64,000 nt of DNA from Scatophagus argus (lineage: Eukaryota > Chordata > Actinopteri > Scatophagidae), in the NCBI RefSeq assembly GCF_020382885.2, contig NC_058515.1, positions 11,639,223-11,703,222 on the forward strand, written 5' to 3'. The position numbers were made by a program, and so were the translations under genes. Position 1 is the stretch's first letter. Each line of letters opens with the position of its first letter. Below the pieces are notes generated by a model, which was not told the DNA's origin, did not search any database, and saw only the letters and a list, made by a program, of their open reading frames with translations. Below are positions 37,451 through 48,588 of the stretch, in pieces.

Positions 37451-38531
37451 ATGTGGAGGTGGGGGGGCGTGATGGTGGGATGGACAGATAAAGAGGGAAA
37501 TAGAGGGAGAAATGGGTGTGGCCTTGGTGATGAATGCAGTTTTTTTTCCTGCTTTGAGTTCTCTGTCTGTCTCTCCCTTTTGATCTTGCATTTCCAGTTT
37601 TATTGCAAAGATCTTCAAAGATTTTTTTTTACATGCCTCAGTTGTAGATAAATATGTTGGCCGAACTGAGTGATTGGTTGGCTGCTTTAGGGGCGTATTG
37701 TGAGGATGAACCACTGGTGGAAACTACTGTATGTCTACGTGCAATCAAGTGCTGTGCATAACACTTTAGAGGTAGTTTTCAGTTTGAATCTTTCCATTTT
37801 GTACTTCAGAGGGAAACATTCTTTGACAGCTTTCCAGTTTCTTGGCAGATTTAAATGTTTAGAAAATAAATGAGCTGATAAAAGTCTGTATTTTTTAGAA
37901 TAAACTACTAGACATCAGTAAAAATAATAATAAAAAAACCAAACAGAAAAATATCCTGTTAAATGAGTCCTTTTGTTCTTCCAAAACCTGAACGCTTTCT
38001 GCAGATGAGACTGTAATTGGATGCAAATTATAATGCAGGACTTTTACTTCTGATTGACTGCAGATATATTTTTGTTCATCAGTTTATTAATTAGCATGTG
38101 CTGATATGTGTGAGCAGAAACAAATTGATGTGAGAAGGAAAAGAGACAGGCTTCACGTCAATAGCAAAAAACAAGCAGCAATTTATGTTTTAATCATTCA
38201 TTTGCTCAGCAATATGAAATAAGGCTTTTGTGAGCATGCGGTCTTGTGATTTGCTCTTTGATGGTCCGTGGCTGCTTTTTTTAATTTTTATTTTTACACA
38301 GAAGCATGTTTCTACGAATTTATATTTTATTATAACAACCTATTATTATTTAAATGTAAATACAGCCGTGATGAACTGAGAATATTCTCTTATTTCTTAA
38401 GGCAAATCAACTATTTAAACACCTGGAAATTTTATTGTCACAAAGCTGAAAACAGGGTTGTTTTTCTGAGCTCTTCAAAAAATTTTTAATTTTGCTGCTT
38501 TTGGTGTTTAAATTAGTTCAAACGAGCTCAA

Positions 38532-38773
38532 GGCAACAGTGAAACACAACACACACACACATTTTAATTAATTATTAATCCAAAAACATCAGATGTAGTA
38601 GTAAGAAACACAAACAGGGAAGATTTGGGGCTTTATTATTATGATTATTATAATTATTTTTATTATTTTACTGCATTACTTTGTATTTCAATGCATTTAG
38701 AGAATTTAGCAGGACTTTTACATGTAGTAGAGTATTTCCACAGTGTGGTGTTAGTATTTGTAGTGAATTATGA
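38532..38773. repeat. Repeat B, copy 2 (about 242 bp)
   Basis: Direct-orientation copy of 36141-36383, 2.4 kb downstream, starting and ending at the same points in the element but more diverged than the two A copies are from each other. No A copy adjoins it. Confidence 0.8.
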
Positions 38774-41424
38774 TTACTTCTCTCGCCACTGGATTAACAG
38801 ACAAACTGTTTAGCAGAACTAAGAGGGACGATAAGCGTGTGTTTAGGGATTGTGCGAGCACTGGGGTAATTGATGTCAAACCGATGTTTTGTTGTTGTTT
38901 TTTTTTTGAAGAGAAAATAAGCACCAATCAAGATGAGGTGAATGAACAAACAGCAAGTTATGACTTAATATGATCATTTGAAAAATCAAAAAACTTCACA
39001 GACAGACGGACAGACAGAAGCATCTATCAGTATCAGTCTGGCAGCTCTGTGTCTGCTCGCAGTGTGTGTGTGTGTGTGTGTGTGTGTGAACTTCAGTGCC
39101 ACTGTGTGCCCACCATGACCAGACAGCCTGCTTCCTCTCCTGTCATGACCCCCCCCCCCCCTCCAACCCGGACCGTCTGTGCCACTTTGTGCTGGGTTCA
39201 GCAGACGGTTTCCACCACTGACATCATCACTGTGAGACGGTGATGTAGCTGCCCTTACAGGTGACGTGCCAGAGGCCAACAACCGAGGGCACTGACACGG
39301 CATGAGCGCATTTTTATCAGTGAAGACACGAGTAAATAAATAACAATAATAAGTAAACATTATTGTGAGCTCATAGAAACACTGAGCAGATTCTGTGTTT
39401 TGTCACAAGCGAGGAAAGAAAGGAAAGGAAAGTCTGTTTTCGTGCCATCTTTGAATTCTTACATTTGTGTGTTTATTACCACTTTTTAATCCTGAATACC
39501 CGGCTCACATGTATTTCCCCTGCAGTTATTCATATTTGGAGCTGGAGCAAAGACTTGTTGAGCAACAGGTGGCAGATCACAGAGTTAGAGTGACACCTAC
39601 AGAGCTCCGGCTGCAGCTTCACTCAGAGAGGACACATGCCGAAAATCACAGCACATGTGGCCTTCACAGGTTCGGGCGTCCCAGTTTTTTTCAGGGATAG
39701 ATAAATGTAGACGTTATATAAATCACTAGGTTTACACTTAAACAAGTTGTCTTGTCCAAAGAGAAGTTTTTATGAAAATACAGATGAGGTGCAGCAGTGT
39801 GTAAATTATCTATTTTAGTGTTGTCTTAAACTTATTCCAGGCTATTTTGTATACTGTATTTAAAGCATATTCATCCATTTTAAACAAAATCCAATATATT
39901 AAACTAAAATACATTTGAGGAGCATATGCATATATATATATATATATATATTTTTTTTTTTACCAAATCCTTTTTTAAGAAGTTAATTTAAAAAAACTTT
40001 ATTGTTGTTTAATTTAGTCTCAACAACCACACAAGAATCTTGGGGAGGAAATTCAATAAATGCAATCTGTGAAGAGGAAATCTGAGCTCTATCTTACATT
40101 AAAAAAAAATAAATCTAAAAGCACAAAGTTCTGTGGTGATTAAAAGTTGAAAAGAGTGGGGAAGACACAGGGGTTGATGTCACCACAGAGGAGGCTTACA
40201 ACATTTCCACAAGCCACCCGAGCAGCACATCGCGCTGAAAAATTAATATAATACGCCTGCATTTCTGATCATGTTTGATTCAAGACTGAGAATCACAGTG
40301 AGTGTTTAGTGTTAAAATCAGGGCTTTGTTTTCACACAGTAGAGCAGCCTGTTGATACCTGCCGCAGTGAATGTAAAATCAGTGCCTCAGCTACACTCTT
40401 TCACTCCCTTCAGGTGATAAAATCAGTTTCAGTTGTGCTATAAGTTGAAATCTAAAGGTGAAAACTTCCCCTTAAACGTCTGCAGGGGCGGATCGATAGC
40501 AGCGGTAGCCCGTACGATATGTGAATATTTTCCCCCACCTCAGTGGATCAGTGCGCGAATCCGCCTGTGTGTGTGTGTAAGTGTGTGCTGAAACTAATCA
40601 CAGGAGAATATTGTCATTTACTCCCTCTAATAGACTCGGTCATCATCCTCTGGTCTAAACTAATGCAGAGACAAATCCCCCGCAGGGAATTGACTCACGG
40701 GCTTCTATTCTCAGCCAACTGGACTCGTTCATTTCATCACCTGCAGCCTGTAATATTTATGCGTCTCCTGCGTCAGCGTAGTGGTGCATCATAAAATACT
40801 GTAACATGAACGCACTTTAAATCTGCGATGGTGATGTAATATCAAGTGGTAAACGTGGCCCACATTTTAAATATCCCATTAAGTGCTTATAAAAATCCCT
40901 GCTGGCTCTGACCAGATGGGTAAAGGATAGTTTGGGGTCGGGGAAAATGATCTCCTTCTGTTTTGAGGCAAACACACACACTCACACACACACGCAAGCA
41001 CACAAAAAGTGTTGGTGTTTTGTTTGGACAAAATGTAATGGCCCGGATGATGACAGAGAGGGGGAGAAAGTGCGAGAGGGGAGGAAAGACAGTGGATGGA
41101 GCCAGCGGTGGCGGCTGCGGCGGCCCTGTTCTGTTTGTGTTTCCAGCGTACAGTGGAGTCACCAGGAGGCCAGCAGTGTCTGCGAGGCTGTGCTGTCACA
41201 ACGCATCCCGTCTCCTCCAACTACACTCCACCTCCCCTCCACGCACTCAGCATCCTCCTCGCTCAGTTTCCAGAAACATAGTACCCGCTAAAAAAAGAAA
41301 CAAAACAAAAATAAAAATCAACAAAAAACCAAAAAAACACCCTCCTCTTCTCACTCGCCTCTTAAAATTCGCCTTACATCCCCAGCCTCTCTCGCGGGGT
41401 CCTGCCGAAGGCCTTGTCTTACGC

Positions 41425-41478
41425 AAAGGTCACATCCCCGCTGACCTCTTGTTGAACCCAGCTTGACCTTTGCAGGTT
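41425..41478. promoter_or_regulatory. Cluster of nuclear-receptor half sites
   Basis: AAAGGTCA (41425-41432), TGACCT (41442-41447) and TGACCTTTGCAGG (41464-41476) occur within 52 bases; the last resembles a DR1 element with one mismatch in its second half. Receptors such as RAR/RXR, ERR or ROR bind such sites. This could be chance, as half sites are only six bases. Confidence 0.22.
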
Positions 41479-42940
41479 AGCGTCTCTGTCAGCTGCAGCT
41501 GTGCTGCTGCTAAAAGCCCAGATTATCCAATCACACAGTCATTAGCGCTGAGTGGGCCAGAGCCAAAGCAGGTGAGTGTGTCTCTCTCTCAAAGTCTTTC
41601 TCTGTCTTTTACAACCAACCACAGACGTACATTTTACTCAGCAGATGATCACAACCGTCCCCTCTTTATCACATGTTCAAAAACGCATCATATCAGTGGC
41701 GTTAAAACCCAACAATCTGTCACCTCGTTACAAACTCGTGTAAACTGCCAGATGCGACTGTAGTATCATAAACTAAACCGGGTGGCTTCAGCTTCATTAA
41801 ACCTCAGTTTTCAGACAGAGTCGTGGACCAGAGTGTGTGGATGCAGATGAGACGGGGTGGGGGGGTTGCCAGGATTGAGATTTTCAGGATGACAGGCATG
41901 TGTGGCATCCAAGCCAATCATGGCAGAGATTTAAAGACGACCAGCTGGGTGGTTTCAGCTGCAGGGCGTTTGCTTTTTTTGATGGTCTGCCAGAGCTGCA
42001 GCACAGTTTTAGAGGAAAGAAAATGGACTCTTAGTGATTAAAAATTTCAAATTAAAAGAAGATGAATTTAGTGTTGTGCATTTCCCTATAATTTGACTGT
42101 TGGAACTTAGCCTACTTCATGGACTGATAACAAACACAAGCATAGGATTGTTTATAATTTTAGCCACTCAATAATTAGTCATAGCTTACCATGCACTTTA
42201 AAAATGTATTTTTATTGTATTTCATATAGCTGTATCTCACTGTCTTTTGTGCCTTATGTTAAGCACTTTGAGTTGAATATTCTGTTCCACACGCATTGCT
42301 TTACTAAATATGTGCCCAAAATGTTAATATAAAAACATGTCTATTAACCAAATATAAAGATATTCAAAAAATATTGTTGTATGAAGTTAGCTTGAGGAGG
42401 AAAGTGCATTTTTTCTGTAATATTTCTCATTTTTGCAGCTTTAATGTGTCATATGTTATCATCCATATTGGCTTTCGAACAGTAAAGCACACGCACACCG
42501 CTAAGACTCACAGTAATGTAAAACAAAAATATTTTAAATGTTTAACCTCTTTAACAGCTCTGTCCGTTACGCAAACTCATGCTGTGCTCAGCCGCAAACA
42601 ATTTTATTTTAAATTAACCTAAGTTTTCCCAAGACACCAAAAAGATGCCTTTTTAGAAAAATCTGAGTGAAAAGATAAAACGCGTATTTGTAAAGCTGTC
42701 AACATAAACTGTGGGTGTTGTTGCAGTTTTAAGGAATCGCGATCTGACACGTGTTGATCTTCTTTTTGACGTTTAAACCCGGGCTTTCACCTTGAACCTG
42801 CACTTCTTCGTGGTGAATTGCAGCGTGTGACATTATGTAGGTCCATACTGTGTGTATTATACCGATATAGTGTGTAATTAATAAGTCCTTGTCCTGGAAA
42901 GTAGGTCTATTAGATTAGATCCTGACGTTCTGATTCGTAT

Positions 42941-43023
42941 GTCAGGATGGCCGAGCGGTCTAAGGCGCTGCGTTCAGGTCGCAGTCTCCTCTGGAGGCGT
43001 GGGTTCGAATCCCACTTCTGACA
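42941..43023 (+). tRNA. tRNA-Leu (anticodon CAG)
   Basis: The 83-base sequence folds as a class II tRNA. The acceptor stem GTCAGGA (42941-42947) pairs with TTCTGAC (43016-43022), followed by discriminator A (43023). The anticodon stem CTGCG/CGCAG encloses loop TTCAGGT with anticodon CAG at 42975-42977. A long variable arm (TCTCCTCTGGAGGCG region) and the T arm GGGTTCGAATCCC follow. The A box (TGGCCGAGCGGTC) and B box (GGTTCGAATCC) of the internal RNA polymerase III promoter are intact. A T run at 43030-43035 can terminate transcription. There is no intron and CCA is not encoded, as expected for a eukaryotic gene. Confidence 0.97.
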
Positions 43024-43029
43024 GCAGTA

Positions 43030-43035
43030 TTTTTT
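43030..43035 (+). terminator. RNA polymerase III terminator of tRNA-Leu
   Basis: Run of six T on the coding strand, seven bases after the tRNA 3' end. Confidence 0.8.
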
Positions 43036-43778
43036 GTTAGGCCACGCTGTGAAAACATCTATTCATCAGCGCTTAGACTAATAATGACGGCTTTTAGCTA
43101 CACTGTAGTCAGAGTCGGTTTTAATTATTATCTCACACTATTGTTCTGAAGAAATACGTTTAACCCTTGACTGTCCTCAGCAATTTGGTAACGCAACCTA
43201 ACTTGTTGCTACTGAATAAATATCTTGTAGAATAAATGTAATAGAATAATAGAATAATTGTATAGAGTCCACTGTCAAGTGGACTTCTCTTTTTGTGCGG
43301 TCTATCATATACATCTATATATGATGTAAAACAATACTGCAGAGATATTGATTTAAAGAACTTGTAAGCTATAAGTATGTTTGATTAAAATGAAGAACCA
43401 TCTGACATTACGACAGAAAATACGATAGGATCCGAAGTTATCATGTCTGCAGCCGTGGTCCGTATTTTTTGAATTACCTTGACATTTCTTTTCAAAAGAC
43501 TAGACAAATTAAAATGAATCAGCACTCATTTCCAAATGAAACAAAACAGTGTTTGAGAATATCAGAAGGAAGAGGAAGGCCAAAGGCTGGCTGAAGCCCA
43601 TGGCAAGCTTTGTTTAATCTTTGTGCTTTTTCAAACATAAATCCTGCTGGCTTTTTCAATCTGTCTCAATTTAACCAGAATTTAAAAGACCCAGTTTTAA
43701 TGAGGATCCAGTTGTCTGACAATGTCGCCCACTGCAAGATACACCAGACAACAGCTAATGTTAAGTGACAATTTCACC
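43036..43778. other. Spacer downstream of tRNA-Leu
   Basis: AT-rich unique sequence with no open frame of note, no clear repeat and no recognisable RNA gene. Confidence 0.6.
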
Positions 43779-43811
43779 TTTATTAACATGGTGAGGAATC
43801 ATTAGTAAAGG

Positions 43812-44247
43812 TCAGGGTGACGGGCTGGACAAGGTTTTGGTGCTCAGGTGGTGCCTGTAAAGAGAGCAACAGAAAAAAGAAAAGACTCATTAAATCACAA
43901 GGACGTCACTGCCACGAATCACAGCAGCTTTTATCGTTCATCTGTACAGGGCATCCATGTGTATGTTGAAGGTGATTTAAAAGAAAAAAAAATTTAAATT
44001 AGGTCTTTTGATTAGAAAATATTTATTGTCCCATGTCCCATGTGTTGTAGGGAGAGAAAAGATCTCTTGAATCTAAATTTATAAAGCAGGGTCAAGGCTG
44101 TCATTGAACACTGGCATGTTTCAGCACACAATGGGAATGCTTGCTAAATAATGTCTGACTTTTACAGATAACTCACCTTGCGGACATTTTTGCAAGGGTC
44201 AGGCTTTGGTTATTCCACAAGCCAAAACCACTATCTGACTCTTCCAT
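43812..44247 (-). CDS. Tentative two-exon minus-strand gene, 37-aa product or non-coding RNA
   Basis: On the minus strand an ATG at 44247 in a good context (A at -3, G at +4) opens a frame that runs to a near-ideal donor AAG|GTGAGT (exon 44247-44177). A strong acceptor, TTGCTCTCTTTACAG, precedes a second exon (43854-43812) that continues the frame to a TGA, and AATAAA (43784-43779) follows 28 bases later. The join would encode 37 residues starting MEESDSGFG. I recognise no family, and more 5' exons may exist. What supports a transcript is the aligned set of start, donor, acceptor, stop and poly(A) signal; a non-coding RNA or chance remain likely. Confidence 0.25.
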
Positions 44248-45060
44248 GATTTGTCTGGAGTTTTCTCGGTTTATTACAGATCACACATACTTAAACACGT
44301 CCAACATTCAGGTCTTATATTTTTTCAAAGAACGTAACACACCTGGATTGTTTACAGACTGTCAACAAGTACCTGCAACGATATTTGAGATTTGTTTTAT
44401 TCGACTTAGGACTCATTTTTTTCTCTACTTCATGTTGGAAGACACACACCAAAAAGTATACATTTTTCTTTTACAGTCAACAAAGATCAAACTAAAACAA
44501 TGAATTAATCCTAACAACCAGTCTGTGTAGCCCAAACCTGATAAATTTTAAGCTTACTCCTTTGTTTTTCATGAAAATATTCAATCTTACAACATAATAT
44601 GCGCTCGTGGTGACTGCTACACTCTTGGTGAAGGCTGCTGCTAGAAATAAACCGTTAAAAAAAATGGCTTTAAATTATTTATAGCGGGGGAATGAGTGTC
44701 ATCAACATCATCTTGTGAACTGTCATCAAGATTATGGTTCCCACGGCAGGTCTGATGTTTCCGAAGTCGTGAAGAGAAGTCGAGCACAGAAGAATAAAAG
44801 AGGCTTTGCCTTTGCCTGCGACAGTGTGAGTGACATTGATCCTGCAGAAGAGAGACAGTGTGACCACATGCATGAATACAGCCTACATTCTCCTCTTTTT
44901 ACTGTACGAACAAGGGGGCAGAGGTTCAAACGCCTCACACTCTAGCTGACTTACATCAACAGTAAGATTCAACAAACATGATCAATATTTAGATACATGT
45001 AAGTGCGTCTTCTGAGGAGCGTAAGGAAAAAGTTCCTCTTTTTAAAACTGTGGCAGTGGA
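44248..45060. other. Spacer before the shootin-like gene
   Basis: No exon is supportable. An open frame at 44715-44945 on the plus strand contains KRGFAF, which recalls an RNP1 motif of RNA-binding proteins, but the rest of the RRM is absent, so no call is made. Confidence 0.5.
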
Positions 45061-45094
45061 GGAGGGCTTTAGCAGAAATTCCCGCTTGCTTCCT

Positions 45095-45135
45095 CCATAA
45101 AAAGGCGACTGCTGCTCAGACAAAAAGCAGGTTTC
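45095..45135 (+). promoter_or_regulatory. Candidate TATA-type promoter of the shootin-like gene
   Basis: CCATAAAAAGG (45095-45105) is TATA-like and lies about 100 bases upstream of the first coding ATG (45202), which leaves room for a short 5' UTR. No other core element is clear. Confidence 0.3.
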
Positions 45136-45201
45136 TGTTAGTGCTGGGATGTGCAGTTTAGTTTAGCTTACCAAGGAGCTAAAAAAGTAAACTGTGGCAG
45201 G

Positions 45202-48200
45202 ATGTGGATGCAAGGTGAGGACAGTGCAACAGCAGGTAGGACTTGATAATGTGCGTACAAACTCCTGCTGAAATATTGGTTTTAGTCACATGATATGATA
45301 GTCACATTTTGCAGTTTCAATGAGTCCTTTCGGTATCTAAATAATTGGGTTCAGTACTTGCATGATAATCAGGTTAGATTTCCTTTTCAGGAATAATAAA
45401 ATGTTCACATCTTGTGCTGTTGTTCATTCAGTCAAAGGTCATCCATTTTTGTTATTATTGTTAATATATATGTTATATTGTTTTTATTATTCCAGCACAC
45501 TCTTGATTGGGGACGTTTAGTGTGCTTTAGCACTTTGAATGAAACATGAGATGGAGCCACTTCTTTATTACAGTTCACCATTTTGGGGAGTGTGCTGTTT
45601 CACTTTCCTCGCAAGATGACTTTCACTTCTCTTTGATATTAAGCTACAGCCAGCAGAGGTTTTGCTGAGCTTGACAGTAAAACATCGGGTTTGTGTGCAA
45701 GAACTTTGTAGCTGGGCAATGTGAAAAGTCCCATAAACCCCACATAAAACGAAAAATTATCTAGTCTTATAGCAAACTGAGATTTAACTTGCCAGTTGCT
45801 GAGCTTTAAAGAGACTAGTAGGTCGTTTTGTTTCCTTGAAAAGAACAAATCAGTCTTGTCCTCATGCTAAGCTAGGCTAAACACATACTGTCTCTGGCTC
45901 CATGTGTTTGGAAAACATGTTAAATTCACCGTCTTGCTGATAGATAGATAAATGACAAGTCCACAAGACCACTCTCTGTGGTATCTGTTGGGTAAATCTG
46001 AAGCAGCAGCTAGCAGCCAGTTAGCTTAGCACAAAAAAAAAATCTTCTAGCAACTCTAAAGATCTTTAATAAACATTTTAGCATAACACAAAACTCAGCT
46101 TATTGGACAAAATGAAGCAGAAGCTGGAGATTATACTGTGACTCAGAGGCCGCAGAAAGTGAAACGCATTTTTTGTAGGATCCTTAAGTGATTTCACTTC
46201 CTGTGTTTCTTGCACCGACCTCCATCACATGGCCTCACCAAGTTCCCCCTGCAGTCACACTGACAGGATGTGTGGATTTCGTGTGATTATCTTGCCTCTC
46301 AGATGAGTGTTTTCTGTTTCCACAGCCTGTTTGACAGAATGATGTTATTTTCCCCACAGAGTCTGACGGAGAGAGTGATTTATCTTCTGAGGATGAGGGA
46401 GACATTCGGGTATGGCCGCTAATGGCTGGCAGTAAATTGCTGGTTAATTAATGCCACTTTCTAATGTGCATTAGAGACAATCAGCATGAGAGGAAACACT
46501 GAATTTCCTGCTCAAGCAGATGTACTGTTATTTGCTGAATGTCAAACGACTTCTCCCACGTGATTACATAAAAATATCATACAAATTGGACAGGCTTTGG
46601 TTCAAAAAAATTTAACTAAGCTAACTATTTAAAAAGAAAGAAAAGGAATCGAATTGAATTGAATACCATGAGAATAAAATCAAATACTTGTGTATTTTGT
46701 TGTTACCTGATTGATCTCATTCTCCTTTCTCATGGATGTTTGACTGTTAGTGTGAGATCCTGGAAATGCAAAGGGATGAAGCCAATCAGAGACTGTCTGA
46801 ACTGGAGGAAGGTGAGAACAATTTATTCATTTTAATATCTGTTTGTCCTGATTCAGGACCATAAGCGAGGTAGAGACTATTCCACAAAGCAGAAAAACAT
46901 TTAAACTTCAAAATCACATCTATGGCAACATAAAGTCTCCAGTGCAGGGAAAAATGCATCATGTTCAAATTTCACAAAGAAAGGGCGTTTATGATTCAGG
47001 TTTAATCTGTGCAAACTCTCCTCAGGTTACCTCTCTCAGATGTTTTTAGTGAGATGACCGTGAGATGATTAACTTTTCTCCTCCTCTCATTTGCAGTCTC
47101 CAATCAGCTCCTGAAGGAGATTAATGTACTGGAGATGCAGTTCCAGATTGAGCGCTCCTGCAGGGAGAGTGCTGAGGCACTGGCTGCCACAGTACGTCTT
47201 GTAACCTCTGCAGTGATGCTCCTTTCCTTTCCTTTCCTTTCCTTTCCTTTCCTTTCCTTTCTGCTTTTTCATTCACTCTCCTTTCCTTTTTGTTGTTTGC
47301 CTTTCTTTCATTAGGTCCCTCGTCTCCTTTCCTGTCATTTTCGTCCCAATGTCCTTTCATTCCTTTTCGTTTCTTTCATTCCTTTTGTTTCCTGTCCTTT
47401 AATTTCATTTTCTTTCATGTTATTCTTTCACTCTGCTGCAGTTTCCTTCACTTCTCTCCTCTTGTGCTCTCTCTTGTCGCTTCCCTCCCTGTATGTCCTT
47501 TTGTTTTGTTTCATTTTCATTCCTGTCTTCCCCTCCGTCACCTGTGCTGCCGTTTCTCCTCCTTTCCTTTCATCTCCTGACATGTCAGATGATAGACTCT
47601 AACCTCACCTTACCTTTGTCATTTTCACACTGATAGATCAAACTAAGGCGCACACACAGCGACCTCCAGACTCACCCTCCTCTCCTCTCATGCCCTAGGT
47701 GACCAAAGAGAACAAAGTCCTGAAGAGGCAGAGCCAGATGCTGATGCCGCTCATCCCCGAGCTGCCTGAAAACTCTGCTGCCATGAACTTAGACCAGGAG
47801 CCCGACCCCATGGTTAACTGTGACTTGGTTGATGTTGGTGTGGACAGGAATGAGGAGGCGAAGCTGCTGCTGGAGAGTCAAGCCAAAATCGCAGGTTTGA
47901 CAAAACGGCTCGAGATGTTGACAACAATTAAACTTGTGTCTGGCAAACCAAAAGTGAATATATTTTGCCATATGAGGAATATATGAAACAATAATGACCC
48001 TAAAAGGAGAGATGGTTTAGCTAATGTTGTTCCTGATATCGTAAAATAATCATCCCGATATATTAAACATCACCACTTCAGACAGTTAGTTAGAGAAGCC
48101 TCTTAACAGCAGTTAATTCACCATGTGTGTATTATTACGTTGGTTCACAGCTGAAGCACATGGGTGACCTTAGACACGCTGTGTTCCCCGTGAAAACCTC

Positions 48201-48539
48201 ACAGAGTAAAAATTTAAAGCTTTATTTATCAAGAAGGGATAAGATTGACAACACCTTTGGATCACAGCACATATGAGTGTGAAGATACAACTAAAAAAGC
48301 TTCTAAATGATGTTTCTGTAATAAAGTGCTTCAGAATCATCATCACCACAGGAGAACTGGAGTTGGATTTGAGGTTTTTTCAAGCGGCGTCAAAGTCTTG
48401 TAAACATCACAAACCTCTTTATGACTGTGTGCCAGAGCTGCAGACGTCTGTGGACGCTTTGCTGGCTGAGAAGCTGAGGCTGGAGCAACAAGTGGAGGAT
48501 CTGACCAAAGAGCAGGTCAAACTCAGAGAGCAGGTACAT

Positions 48540-48588
<49 letters not shown>

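Larger units (their letters stand above)
26520..42940. other. 16-kb gene-poor interval between vax2 and tRNA-Leu
   Basis: No protein gene is supportable. Longer open frames are purine- or pyrimidine-rich or run through (CA)n/(GT)n tracts. Notable simple repeats are (CA)n 31096-31117, (CA)n near 32865-32884, (GT)n near 33912-33934, (GT)n 34707-34741, (CT)n-(CA)n 36600-36659, (GT)n 36841-36868, (GT)n near 39062-39088 and (AT)n near 39931-39950. Between these lie unique, GC-balanced blocks, for example 29030-29180, 31510-31740, 31900-32170, 32540-32760, 33215-33345, 34930-35110 and 40530-40920. They look like candidate conserved non-coding elements of a developmental gene. Confidence 0.5.

Noticed and set aside
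40963-41466. 167-codon plus-strand frame
   Set aside because: Begins in a CA-repeat tract, has unstructured composition, and shows no splice or family support.
26520-42940. Search for atp6v1b1 exons between vax2 and ankrd53/tex261
   Set aside because: No frame with V-ATPase B-subunit motifs was seen in any interval of the window.
44715-44945. 76-codon frame containing KRGFAF, reminiscent of an RNP1 motif
   Set aside because: Only six residues match; RNP2 and the rest of an RRM fold are missing, so neither a gene nor a pseudogene can be supported.
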